Positions 1-11,162 of a DNA stretch of 64,000 nt are shown here, one piece after another. Positions within the stretch are counted from its first letter, which is position 1; each line of letters begins with the position of its first letter. A program made the position numbers and the translations under genes. Under the pieces are notes generated by a model, which saw nothing but the letters and a program-made list of their open reading frames with translations, was not told the DNA's origin and ran no database searches. Origin of the DNA: Flaveria trinervia (Eukaryota > Streptophyta > Magnoliopsida > Asterales > Asteraceae); contig CM046442.1 in assembly GCA_025506515.1 (NCBI GenBank), positions 113,530,825-113,594,824 on the forward strand. Reading direction: 5' to 3'.

Positions 1-647
1 AAAAGGGAAATGGTCAGAGTCAAGATAGAAGATGAAGAACAGCAGAAACAGCACGATGAGCATCTGTTGAAGATGGTTGACAAGGAATTTCCTCAGTCAT
101 CATCTATTCAAGCCATGAAAGGGCATGCTCAAAGGCTGTAAACTCTCAGGCACACTTTTCAGTATCAGAAGGAGAGAGTGAGAGTATGGCCAGACCCCAG
201 GGTGAGTTCTAGAATCCATAAAAGAACTATTCCACACAGATACAATGGCCAGGTCAGAAAAACAATACATTCTACCATCATGTTGGCCATTGTAGTCTCA
301 CCTTGGGAAATCATTGATGAATTCAAGAAAGCTCACCAAGCAAAGATGACCCCTCAAGCTTTACTAGAAAACAAGATGATTAAGAAGGGGTGTTATATAA
401 AAAGCTTGAAGACATCCAGAAGAATGAGCTCCAGTTACTCCTTGAAGGCAACCATCCTGATGAATTTGTATATAGGGAGGTAACTACGATGGAGCTGAAA
501 AATGGCAGGACCATGAAGTACTTATCAGAGTACTATGGTCCAGAGTTCTTCTTCGAAGAAGGAGTAGAAGAACTCTCTCAGGAGGAACAAGTTGTTCTCC
601 TTGAGGCCTATGTTCGAGAGTCATACAGACTCATTATGGGGAAGTAA
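1..647 (+). pseudogene. Accessory ORF (aORF), C-terminal fragment, broken
   Basis: C-terminal part of the extra ORF that family A carries downstream of pol. The protein is collinear with the C-terminal half of the ORF at 35751-36746 in A2 and ends in the same RLIMGK residues at 647. Two breaks are visible against that copy: TAA at 139-141 where the other copy has a Tyr codon, and a one-base loss near 391 that moves the frame. The product is acidic and basic mixed, with no signal peptide or membrane segment that I can see. Its function is unknown. It is the distal domain of a Sirevirus aORF, a position where some Sireviruses have an envelope-like gene, but nothing here shows an envelope. Between 648 and 852 I see no gene. 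Confidence 0.8.
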
Positions 648-852
648 ATCTCATGAATGGGATAACAACTCTCTGTCCAGTTCCCCAAAACAGAGTTCCC
701 ATTCATACCCTGCCAAACAAATATCTGAGATTTCTTCCCAGGCCGGAGCTTACATGGGTCATCTCTCTACTGATCAAGAAGGAAAAAGACCAACACTTTG
801 CAAACAATAAGTGGGATAATAAATAATTTAGAGGTTTTGGCTGCATTGGTTC

Positions 853-860
853 AGGGGGAG
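853..860 (+). other. Polypurine tract of A-1
   Basis: AGGGGGAG followed by TT and then the TGTTGG start of the LTR. This is the usual plus-strand primer site for reverse transcription. The same tract lies at 36953-36960 in A2. Confidence 0.88.
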
Positions 861-862
861 TT

Positions 863-1807
863 TGTTGGACCAAAAGAACCAATGAGCCAAGATCAGAAAA
901 CCTCTAAGTCCCACATGTATCACAACAACTGCTGAAAGCTTCATCAGCAGTTTGACAAGTGCTGAAGACTTCAACAGCTGAAGATCAAGTGTTGAAGACT
1001 TCAACAGCTGAAGAACTAAAGTGCTGAAGTACAACAGCTGAAGAACACAAGTACTGAAGCTGACAGCTGAAGAACGCAAGTACTGAAGCTGAACAGCTGA
1101 AGAACACAAGTGCTGAAGCTGAAAGACCAAAGTACTGAAGTACAACAGCTCAAGAGTTTACAAGTGCTGAAGATCAACAACTGATGTACAAAGTCTGAAG
1201 ACAAAGACTGAAGACATCAGCTGATGATATCTACTGAAGTCATCAGCTGATGAAACATCTGAAGGTCAAAGTCTGAAGATCAAGTACTGAAGCCTCAGTA
1301 GTTTGTCACAACTGCTGAAGAGTACTTCTTCAGTAGTTGTGATATCAGTAGTTTTATATTTCTAGTTTCAGTAGTTTTGTAAAACGACTGAAGAGCTTGT
1401 TCTTCAGTCGTTGTAGTTTCAGTAGTTTTCTAATCGTAGTTTTTATATTCTGTACTTAACACTCTGATATGTTCTCAGTAGTTGTGAACATTTCAGCAGT
1501 TTGTTAAGATTTAGTTATTTTTGTAATTGATCTGCCAGTTGTCACTTTCCGTGATAACAGCAGTGGTTGTTGCACTCTACATAAGGAGTGGCAACCTATT
1601 GTAATAAGATGAATGATTTGAATGATTTGATCAGAAACATTCCATATCTATAACATTCCTTGAATCAGAAATATATTCTCTCACTATAACCGTATGTGCT
1701 CTTAATGCATACAAGTATCGATTTCTTGCTACAATTTGTCTAATTCCTGTTCTTATTCCGCTGCTTTGAACTCTAATACATCAAACTTGTGATCGCTGAT
1801 CCTGTCA
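863..1807 (+). repeat. 3' LTR of A-1 (945 bp)
   Basis: Begins TGTTGGACCAAAAG and ends CCTGTCA. The first half is an array of CTGAAG/CTTCAG motifs (about 950-1300). It is followed by two strong stem-loops: 1307-1341 (14-15 bp stem, one G-U) and 1382-1411 (12-bp perfect stem around the 6-nt loop 1394-1399). The TATA region of other family-A LTRs (CTTATATAAG, about 33601 in A2) is degraded here to CTACATAAGG. A-1 and A0 share the CTGTCA end; A1 and A2 end in CTAACA, which suggests two subfamilies. Confidence 0.92.
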
Positions 1808-2864
1808 GGAGATAGAAACAGATTGCATTCGGGAGAATGAATGCTCTTCAATGATAACCTCCTCAAGTGAGAGAGGTCTCAGCGATGTGGTTGCCCCTGA
1901 TAAGGTTGCATGAGGATCCTTTTGAGAGGATGCCTGTGCGGTGTAAGGGTAGAGTCTCTCATACTGCTGGGGGGTTTAAACCAGCAAGTATATCCTGCCT
2001 TGGTGGTACAGGAGCATCTTCAGGGGACTCATCTCCCTGAATAGCTGTTTTGGGGCGTTTGATTTTTGGTTTGGTGGGGATTCTGGATCTGGTGGTGGAA
2101 GCTGTGGGTTCCCTCTGCTTGGGTTTTAGCATTCGGGCAGCTTCTTTGAGAGTGAGGTCTGAGTTGTGCCTGGAGTATACCTCGGCCAAAATAGCTGGTG
2201 CAGGGACTCCAAGGTCAACAAGGCCATCAGATTTTAATTCATTTAAAATAATGGCCATCAGAAACCTGGGATATAATAGCCGGCGGTTTGCCGCAGGTTT
2301 CTGAGCCAAGTTCTGTATTTCTAGAAACACGATTTCAGAGAAATTTAGCGGTTGGTGTTCTAGAATAGAATACAATACCTGTTGCCATTAGGATGACATT
2401 TGATCCCAAGAGGATGTCTTTGAAGCTAAGCATACATTTACCATGTGAAAGATAAGTTTTTCAGCATCATGGAAATGTTTCTTCAGAATAGTTGTAGCCC
2501 GAAGATCACCTTCATACCCATTATTGATAAAGGACATATCCATTGTGCCCTTTGGGTATTCAGTCACAGTGGTGGAGTCATGTAAGTGTAATGCCTGACG
2601 AATGATGTTGGCTGTAACAACCACTGGTTTCTGGTTGACGAGGGACCGAACAGAGATTTGGCCAGTAGACTCATTAGTATGAACAAAAACATTTGACCAG
2701 AATTGACTGAGAGATTCAGGGTAGATGGTCGGATTCAAGAGAAAGGCTGTGCGATATGGGGAATCCACCATTAGGTCAATGGCATTATCAAATTTGTTCC
2801 AGAAAGCCGACTTGGTAAGGTATGTAATGCAGTTGTGTTGTGGTTTTAGGCTCATGGTTGCCAT
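1808..2864 (-). pseudogene. aORF N-terminal region of A0 (longin-like type)
   Basis: ATG at 2864 opens a 158-codon frame to a TAA at about 2388-2390. The same frame then runs on to 1959, so one nonsense change splits an ORF of at least 300 codons. Features: an N-terminal globular region (about residues 1-160, with LNPTIYPESLSQFW and a conserved SSWDQMSS), then NFSEIVF...LLYPRFL (about 165-210), then a basic Pro/Lys-rich linker. The downstream part, 1958-1808, still aligns with A2 around 34350-34440 (LTSLEE-type region), up to the A-1 insertion. From memory, such ORFs are annotated 'synaptobrevin, longin-like domain protein' in Asteraceae assemblies, probably by error; they belong to copia elements. 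Function unknown. It is related in pattern to the family-B aORF at 45691-46974. Confidence 0.75.
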
Positions 2865-3751
2865 TTTTTGAAAGTATGAAGGTCAGAAGAACGGCTAATG
2901 GAACGTTTGAGAAGAAGACAGGTATTTATAGGGTTGGGATAGGAAAAGGCTGAAAGAAAACTACTGAAGGTTTTGGTGTGGTCATCAGCTATTTGAAACT
3001 ACTGATGACGTGGTATTAACCTTCAGAGGTTTAAAATGACTGACAGTGGTGGTGTTGTCATCAGTTGTTATAAAACAACTGAAGACTTGGTTTTGACCAT
3101 CAGACGTTGAAACGGCTGAAGTCTTGGTGTTAACCATCAGTAGTTGTGAAACTACTGAAGGTCTTGGTTTTGACTTCAAATGATGTAAACTGAGGACTTG
3201 GTGTTTGTCATCAGTAGTTGTGAAACTACTGAAGACAGTGGTTTTGTCATCAGTTGTTGTAAACAGCTGAAGACTTGGTGTTAGTCTTCAGTAGTTGTAA
3301 ACTACTGAAGACATAGTTTTGGCTTCAGTTGTTTTAATGAAACAGTAGTTGTATAAACGACTGAAGAGAAATTTCTCATCGCTGTTTTCGTCAATTCATA
3401 GCTTTTCAGCTGTTTCATCTCATCTGACCTCCACTTACTCATCAGACTTAGATCTGAGTTTCAGACGTTTCATTGGTCATCAGTACTTATCTGCATTTCT
3501 GACATCAGTAGTTGTAGCTATATCAGCTGTTGTGACTACATCAGCTGTTGTAACTACATCAGCTGTTTTAACAAATAAAGTACTTGAGTACTGAGAAGTT
3601 ACTTAAGCTCCAGTAGTTTTAAAAACTTCTGAAGGGAGGATAACTTCAGTACTTATATATGACAATAATAAACTAATGATCATCAGTACTTGTGAGCTGA
3701 GATCATCAGTAGTTGTCACTTATTCTAGCTGCAGCATACCAAGCCTTAGCA
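2865..3751 (-). repeat. Post-pol spacer of A0 with CTGAAG/CTACTGAA array
   Basis: Noncoding stretch between pol and the aORF. From about 2950 to 3720 it is made of short motifs such as AACTACTGAAG and CTTCAGTAGTTG in both orientations, often as inverted pairs (for example around 3140-3165 and 3205-3230). The same motifs fill the family-A LTR. The small ORFs across it are by-products of the repeat. I see no second polypurine tract here, unlike family B. Confidence 0.75.
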
Positions 3752-6700
3752 CTAGGTTTTGGAAAGTTGTGCTATCCAAGGGCTTAGTGAAAATGTCTGC
3801 AAGCTCATCAGCACTAGGACAAATTTTGGATCAATCAGACCTTTTTCAAAACAATCTCTAATAAAATGGTGTCTGATTTCAATATGTTTAGTCCTAGAGT
3901 GCTGGACAGGATTCTTGACAATACAAAGAGCTGAAGAGCTGTCCATTAACAATGGGGTCTTAGTCTCTGTTATGCCATAATCCAATAATTGGTTTTGAAG
4001 CCAGAGTACCTGAGATGTACAGCTTGTAGCAGCAATGTACTCTGCTTCAGCAGTTGATGTAGCAACTGAGGTCTGCTTCTTACTCTGCCAAGAAATCAAG
4101 CAGTTGCCTAAGAATTGGCATCCTCCAGAGTGGACTTTCTTGTCAACTTACACCCTGCATAGTCACTGTCAGAAAAGGCAACTAATTTACCAGAATGTCT
4201 AGTAGAATACCATAAACCTAGAGATGGAGTGCCTTGCAGATATCTAAAGATCCTCTTGACTGCAATCAAATGAGACTCCTTAGGTGCAGCCTGAAATCTA
4301 GCACAAACACATGTAGCAAACATAATATCTGGTCTAGAAGCTGTTAAGTACATCAAGGACCCAATCATACATCTATAAAGTGTTTCATCAACCACTTTAC
4401 TTTTCTGATCTGTATCCAGTTGTGTGGTGTTGCAATGGGAGTAGAACAGGGCTTACAGTTTTGTAAATCAAACTTTTCCAAAAGATCTTTTGTGTATTTG
4501 GACTGATGAATGAAAATTCCATCAGCCTTTTGTTTGATTTGCAAACCCAGAAAGAACTGTAATTCTCCCATGGCACTCATTTCAAACTTCTGTTGCATCA
4601 ACTTTGTAAAGGCATCACACAACTGTGGATCAGAGGATGCAAAAATAATATCATCTACATAATTTGAACAAGTAGCTTATGCTGATCCACCTTCTTAATA
4701 AATAAGGTTTTATCTATGGAGCCTCTAGTGAAATTATTTTGCAGAAGAAAGTTAGATAATGTCTCATACCAGGCTCTAGGAGCTTGTTTCAACCCATAAA
4801 GAGCCTTATCAAGCTTGTATACCTATCCTGGGTGTTTATTATCCTCAAAACCTGGTGTTTGACACACATAAACTTCTTCTTTTATTTTACCATATAAAAA
4901 TGCACTTTTAACATCCATTTGAAAAACTTTAAGATGGTGGAGTGCAGCATAGGCTAAGAACAATCTAATTGCCTCCAGTCTGGCTACAGGGGCAAAGGTT
5001 TCATCATAATCAATACCTTCTTCTTGTGCAAACCCCTGAACAACCAGTCTGGCCTTGTTCTTAACAATAGCCCATTTTCATCTGTTTTATTCCTAAACAC
5101 CCATTTAGTGCCTATTGCACACTTACCTGGAGGTAGAGGAACCAGTTCCCACACTTGCTGTTTCTTGAACTGAAGAAGCTCAAGCTGCATGGCTTCAACC
5201 CATCCATTGTCCCTTAAAGCAATGTGATAGTTCTTTGGCTCTTGCTGACTAATAAAGAGAGCATAGAAGCAGAAATTTGACAATGACTTCTTGTTGACAC
5301 GCCAACATTGATATCACCAATGATTTGAGACATAGGGTGATTCTTCAGATCTTGGTACACAATAAGATCTGTGCAAGTGTTTGTAGCAGCCTCAGCAGCA
5401 ACAGATGGTGATGGTGAAGCATTTCCTTGAACCAATCAGTAGATGGTAATTCAAAGGAAGTTGAGGTTGTAGAAATCTCATCAGCATTTGTTGTGGATTG
5501 TGCTACTGGAGCTACAGGAACATCAGGTCTAGCTGAATCAGGCATTGATCACTAAACTTGAAAAGGTGATTACTGATATCATCATCATCATTAGTACACC
5601 AGATGGATGACTAGTTACAGAAGATGATGGATTCATATGATCTGCAACAGCAGGCGGTTGATAAGGAACATATTGCAGAATGTCCAGATCAAACAACTCC
5701 ACAGGGTTTTGTGGAATTGTATCCTTAGAGGATTCATTGAACTTCACATGCAAGGTTTCTTCAACTATCTTTGTCCGACAGTTGAATACTCTGTAAGCCT
5801 TGCAAGTGGATGAATACCCAACAAAATACCCTGCATCCACCTTAGAATCAAACTTTTGGAGTTGATCCTTTGTGTTGAGAATGTAACAGGGACACCCAAA
5901 TGCTCTAAAGAATGAAATCAAAGGGGCTAAATGATGTAAAACTTCATAAGGAGTTTTCATCAATCTCTGATTTACTAAGGCTCTATTCTGTACATAGCAG
6001 GCTGTATTGACAGCTTCAGCCTAAAAGGTCAGTGGCAGACCAGAATCAGGCAACATGGACCTTGCAGCTTTAATGAGGGTCCTGTTCTTTCTCTCCACTA
6101 CTCCATTTTGCTTTGGAGTCCTTGGGATGCTATACTGCCTCTTGATTCCCTTTGACAAGTAAAACTCATCAAGAGTGTGGTTTCTGAATTCAGTACCATT
6201 GTCACTCCTCACACACTTAACTGGTAGGGAATACTGCTTCTCACGTGTAACACAAAGTTCATAATGGACTGAGCAGCCTCCATCCTTTGAATGCAAGAAG
6301 AAAGTCCATACATATCTAGAGTAATCATCCACAGTTACCAGATAGTATTTCTTCTTTGCCATACTCATTACCTTCACAGGACCAAAAGATCCATGTGCAG
6401 TAGTTGTAAGCAGGCATTAGACTTGGATTCTTCTGGGTGGGAATGAAACTTTATGTTGTTTCCCTTTTAAGCATGCAGTGCAGATTTCATCACAATTGAA
6501 CTCCTTTATTGGAAGACCTCTCACTAAACTCTTGTGGATCAGCTGATTCATGTTTTTGAGATTAACATGACCCAGCCTTCTATGCCACAGTTTAGATTCT
6601 TGGAGAGAGGCCTTGGAGAACAAGCATGGATGGCCTTTTAACTCAATTTTCTTTGACAAATTCAAGGCATATGCTCTTCCTATCCTGTTGGCCTTCAGGA

Positions 6701-7003
6701 GATTATCATCCAGTACTTTGTCAATCAGGCTTAGAACCTTGGAAGACAGAATCCTACAGTTCTGGCTTATGAAAAGAGCAACATGTCCTTTGTCACACAT
6801 CTGACTGACACTCAACAGATTGTATTTGAGATTCTCCACATGGTTGACATCATCAAATCTAATATCTCCATTAGACACAAATCCCTTTCCAATGATGTAA
6901 CCTTTAGCATCATTTCCAAATGAGACAAATCCCTTCTTCCTTGAGAGTAATCATGAAGAAGAGAGCTGCTCCCAGTCATATGCATGGATCCTCCACTGTC
7001 CAC
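3752..7003 (-). pseudogene. pol: A0 pol (PR-IN-RT-RNaseH), decayed
   Basis: Copia-order polyprotein remnant. In order on the minus strand: protease-type site DSGGSMHMTG (7003-6930), GAG-pre-integrase with WHRRLGHVNLKNMNQLI (about 6650-6530), integrase core with VDDYSRYVW, RSDNGTEF and QNGVVERKNRT (6377-6060), a proline/acid-rich linker (5963-5345), RT N-terminal part with IGTKWVFRNK (5283-4984), RT/connection segment (4622-4365), GSLMYLTASRPDIMFATC (4395-4300) and RNase H with STAEAEYIAA and DSSSALC (4099-3752). The RT catalytic YVDD region at about 4650-4666 has lost one base, so it is out of frame. More than ten frame changes or stops. It is collinear with A1 pol where both survive (11163-12780). 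Confidence 0.88.
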
Positions 7004-7281
7004 ATACCAGATGCTTCTTTGGCATGTTGAAAAACCCTACAAAATCATAAGAAACTAGTTAGCTTGGAGACCCAAACCTTTTTGGTTTTGGGACTGACTT
7101 TATCAACATATTTAACCATAGCTGGTTTCTAATGATTAACAGTTGATGAAGATGGAGATGGTGCTGAAATAGATTTGGACCTGGAATTCCTTTTCAGTGG
7201 TTTGATCACAGTGGCTTCAAGTTGGTTAACTCTCCCCAACAGATGCTGAACCATCATAACAAGCTGTGTCTAATTTGAAGC

Positions 7282-9950
7282 TCAAGCTTTCAGTTCATTT
7301 GACACTCCAGAGCTTGTTTTTGATGAGTTCCTATGACCCACCATTTCCTCCTTCTTAGATTTCACAGACTTAGTCTTATGTTTATCATGAGGAACAATAT
7401 CAGTTGTCTTCTGATAAACCGCATCCTTCTTAGTGGATTTGGGTAAGGCCTTGGGTTTATCAGGTTGAGATGATTGTGGTACAAACTTGGTCTCAAACTC
7501 AGTTTTCATTTTATTTATTTCTAGTTTAATGAGCTCATCCCTTTGGAGTTTTAAACCCTTTTTGTACCAACATTCATCAGATAGATGATTGAATTTACCA
7601 TAAATTTCACATGGTTTATTCTTCATCTTGGACATCTCTACTGCTGAAGTGGAAACTACTGAAGGTGTGATCTTCAGTACTTTCCTCCTATCAGTACTAG
7701 GTACTAAAGGATTTGTAACAACTGAAGACTGGTAATTCAACTGTTTTCCATCGTCCTAATAGACCGTTTGATGGATTCCTCAGCAGTTGTTAGTCCTTGT
7801 ATTTCAACTGATTTGAAATGCTTTTCAGATGTTGGGTCTTTCAGTACTTAGGGTACATTGAGGAACAACATCTGAAGTACTCAGCTTCATATGAGTCTCA
7901 GTAGTTAGACCATCAGTCAATTTATTTGCTGAGATCTTAACACTGGTTTCATTCTCTGATCTTAGATTATCATTGGAGAATGATTCACATGATAATGTGG
8001 TTTGGAGATTGCTTTCACTTTCAGACTTAACTATGGAGTTAGGAGTAAAGTCTGTTGGTGGAGCAGTATGGTTGTAACCAATACCAAACTTCACATTTGA
8101 AGCAGTTTGCTTGCTAAGAAGCATTTCAAATCACTTGCATGATGAGACCCAGCGGTCACACTCAACTTGGGTCACTGCAAATTTTTCTTTGAGACTCCTG
8201 TGGTCTTCCAGAATAACCTCTAGCTTGGCCTTTTCATCATTTAATTGGCATTTAAACTTATAAATCTCATCACTTTTACTGTTAAGAGCATACTCATACT
8301 CAGCTTTTCTTTTGAAATGGATTTCTCAAACTCAAGTTTTTGATTTATTAATGCTACATTTGCCTCTCTAATAGAGACAAAGGTAGTAGCTATGCATGAT
8401 TCAGAACATAACTTGGCTTTAGCCTCTGAAGATACCTGAGTTACCTGTGAAGATGATGCATTTGAGCAGGAACCCTCAGTAGACTCCAGGGCCATGAGAG
8501 CAAGATTTCCAAAAGGGTGTTCACCACCATGTTGACTAGCACCAGCATAGTATTGCTCAGTGTGACCAGACAAGTTATCAGGTAAGCTACTCAGTCAACG
8601 ACTCCAGGTGTGAAGAAGCTGTGATGAGGTTGTGATTGAGATGGAGATGGTTGAGGTTTGGTAGTGCATGAGGTTGTGGTACTATAGGAGCTTGAACTTG
8701 ATTTGACTGTGGCATATAATAGCGGGGATAAGGATATGGCATTTGACCCTGAGGAACAAAATATGCAGGAGATTGAGGGTGTGATGAATGACTAGAACCA
8801 GCAGAATGTTGCCCTTTGGATTGTGAATTGTTATTTGGAAAAGTCAAAAAGGGTGCAGAGGTGTTAGATCCAGTTGATCTACACTCTCTTGCAAAGTGTC
8901 CAAGCCTGTGGCATTTGTGACACTTCAACTTGCTCTTGTCAAAACCGACTTTGGTTTTGTCAGAGAGTCCAGGAAATTTCCTGCCAGTTCTCTTATAGAA
9001 TTTCTGAGATCTGATATTGATCAAGGCCATTTGGCTCAAAATATCCATCTCTTCTAAATCATCATTAGCAATGCCCTTCAAATCATCCATGATAAAGCAT
9101 AGATTGTCACTATTATTACCAGAATGACAATCAACACTCACAAAGGCATGATTAGAATTGTTTGAGGTGAAATCAATATGCTCGTCATAGTGGCACTCTG
9201 ATCCTGCATACCTGACTCATGACTTACCAAGGCAGTGTTTCCTGGTACAAAGTCATCAGTGAGTTTTCCAGATAATGACAGTTTTCGTTTCTGTTCTATC
9301 TCTCTCTCAAATGTGAGCAATTTCCCATGGAGTTGGGTGAGAGATAGTTTGTCCAAATTTACACTAGAGCGTAGGACAATAGTATATGTGTCCCACTCTC
9401 ATCAGCAGTGATCTGAGAAATCTGTTATTCATCTGGCTATTGGTGTACTCATGTTTGACCATTTTTAATTCAGAGATCAAACAAGAGAATCGCTCAAACG
9501 GTTGAGTCAGTGTCTCACCCTTCCTATGAGAGAATGTCTCATATTATTGGGCAAGGATTTCTCTATTATTTGCCAAGACCTCATCTGTTCCTCCAAATTG
9601 TTCTTTCAAGGCATTCCAGAGGTCATGGGTAGTTTCATAATGCATTAGCCCAGAATAGATTTCATTGGGCAGTGCCATGGCCAGAATTCCATGGGCTTTT
9701 GCATCAATCTTAAACAATTTCTTATCCTCATCTGAGTATTGCTCCCTCCTCTTCGGAACCATTTGATTGGTTTCCGGGTTATTCACCATAGGCTTGTGTG
9801 GACCATGTACCACTGATGTCCAACAACCTGAGCTGTTAACAGACAGGTGATGGAGCATTCGTCGTTGCCATATGTTATACTCACTCCTAACCAGCATTGG
9901 AGGCTTGGTGAGGAACCAGTATTGTGAGGATCATTGGAAGGAGTAGTCAT
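7282..9950 (-). pseudogene. gag: A0 gag, decayed
   Basis: Remnant of a capsid/nucleocapsid polyprotein. The homologous ATG is at 9950 (MTTPSNDPHNTGS), followed within about 20 codons by a frameshift. Then come NIWQRRMLHHLSVNSSGCWTS (9897 onward), a UBN2/retrotran-gag-like region, and the CCHC zinc knuckle CHKCHRLGHFAREC at about 8880-8930, intact as a motif. The C-terminal part is a long Ser/Lys-rich tail with motif-derived codons (7640-7740). At least six breaks. A1 gag (14025-15677) is the better-preserved copy of the same protein. Confidence 0.87.
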
Positions 9951-10168
9951 TTTAGGTCCAAATACAATTTAATTCAAGCTTTTAAAAGATTTTACACAGA
10001 CCACAACAGACTCAATGAAAACCAAGAATAAATCTCAGGATGAATGGCCAAAAACACAGAAAATTCAATCTCTATAACCGTTTCTTGCAAAAATGCTAAT
10101 TCAATCAAACTTGGATCTTGGATAGCAGTTTCAATGATCAATTATTAGATCGATCAATGATTAACCTT

Positions 10169-10180
10169 GCTCTGATACCA
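10169..10180 (-). other. Primer-binding site of A0
   Basis: TGGTATCAGAGC on the minus strand, two bases inside the LTR end. It is complementary to the 3' end of initiator tRNA-Met, the standard primer of plant copia elements. The untranslated leader 9951-10168 lies between it and gag. Confidence 0.9.
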
Positions 10181-10182
10181 TT

Positions 10183-11162
10183 TGACAGGATCAGTGATCT
10201 TAAGTTTGATGGATTAGAGTGTAACGCAGCGGAATAAGATCAAGAATTAGACAAATTATAGCAAGAATTTGATATTCGTATGCATTAAGAACAAATACGG
10301 TTGTAACGAGAGAATATATTTCTGTGAAAAGGAATGTTTCAATTATATAAAATGTTTCTGCTCAATCATTCACCAATACAATTAGGTTGACACTCCTTAT
10401 ATAGAGTGCAATCACTGCTGATATCACGGGATAGTGACATCTGGCAGATTTATTACAAAAATAACTAACACTTAACAAACTCTGAAATGTTCACAACTAC
10501 TGAGAACATATCAGAGAGTGCTAAGCACAAAATATAAAACTACTGATGCTAAACTACTGAAACTAAACTACTGAAACTAAACTACTTATTACAAAACTAC
10601 TAAAAAGGGAAAATATAAAACTACTGAAAGAAAACCGTCACAACTACTGAAGAAGACCTCTTTAGCTGTTGTGACAACGTCTGATACTTGGTCTTCAGTA
10701 CTTGTCTTCAGCACTTGTCTTCAGATTGTCTTCAGCACTTATGTCTTCAGACTTTGTCTTCAGCACTTGTGTCTTCATACTTTGTCTTCAGCACTTGTGT
10801 CTTCAGACTTTGTCTTCAGCACTTGTGTCTTCAAACTGTCTTCAGTACTTGTCTTCAGACTTTGTCTTCAGCACTTATGTCTTCAGACTGTCTTCAGCAC
10901 TTGTGTCTTCAGCACTTGTGTCTTCAGCACTTGTGTCTTCAGACTTTGTCTTCAGCACTTGTGTCTTCAGACTGTCTTCAGTACTTGTCTTCAGACTTTG
11001 TCTTCAGCACTTGTGTCTTCAGACTTTGTCTTCAGCACTTGTGTCTTCAGCACTTGTGTCTTTAGACTTTGTCTTCAGCACTTGTGTCTTCAGCAGTTGT
11101 TGTGACGTCTGTGGGACTTAAAGGTTTTTCTGATCCGGCTCATTGGTTCTTTTGGTCCAAGA
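10183..11162 (-). repeat. 5' LTR of A0 (980 bp) with expanded 22-bp array
   Basis: Minus-strand LTR ending CCTGTCA next to the PBS. U3 (about 10675-11105) is a tandem array of a roughly 22-bp unit (GTCTTCAGCACTTGT plus ACTTTGTCTTCAG variants), far longer than the equivalent region in A1. The array is open in all three plus frames, which makes spurious repetitive ORFs. The start is TCTTGGACC, one change from TGTTGGACC. Confidence 0.9.

Larger units (their letters stand above)
1..1807 (+). mobile_element. Family-A Sirevirus A-1, 3' part only
   Basis: This is the 3' end of a plus-strand Ty1/copia element of the Sirevirus type. It holds the C-terminal part of the aORF, a polypurine tract and a complete 3' LTR. 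The 5' part lies left of the window. The sequence is collinear with 36097-37854 (element A2). It ends abruptly at 1807, and reading on from 1808 on the minus strand continues the aORF of A0, so A-1 is inserted in A0 in the opposite orientation. The five bases after the LTR (1808-1812, GGAGA) should be the right copy of the target-site duplication; the left copy is not visible. Confidence 0.88.
1808..11162 (-). mobile_element. Family-A Sirevirus A0, 5' LTR through aORF
   Basis: Minus-strand element with 5' LTR at 10183-11162, PBS, gag, pol, motif-rich spacer and aORF. It is cut at 1808 by the insertion of A-1 in the aORF; the rest of A0 and its 3' LTR lie left of the window. Its own 5' LTR is planted in the pol gene of A1 in the same orientation. 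The genes have many frameshifts. The LTR edge at 11161-11162 reads TC instead of TG on the element strand, a single change. Five bases beyond (11163-11167, AAACC on +) should be one target-site copy. Confidence 0.9.

Noticed and set aside
828..1204. Minus-strand ORFs in the A-1 LTR with FSTCVLQL repeats (and the same in 32960-33229 and 37004-37213)
   Set aside because: Antisense reading of the CTGAAG array; no gene features.
10671..11121. Three overlapping ORFs of 125-144 codons with Leu/Phe/Ser/Cys repeats
   Set aside because: They are the three reading frames of one short tandem repeat in the A0 LTR, without gene context, and run antisense to the element.
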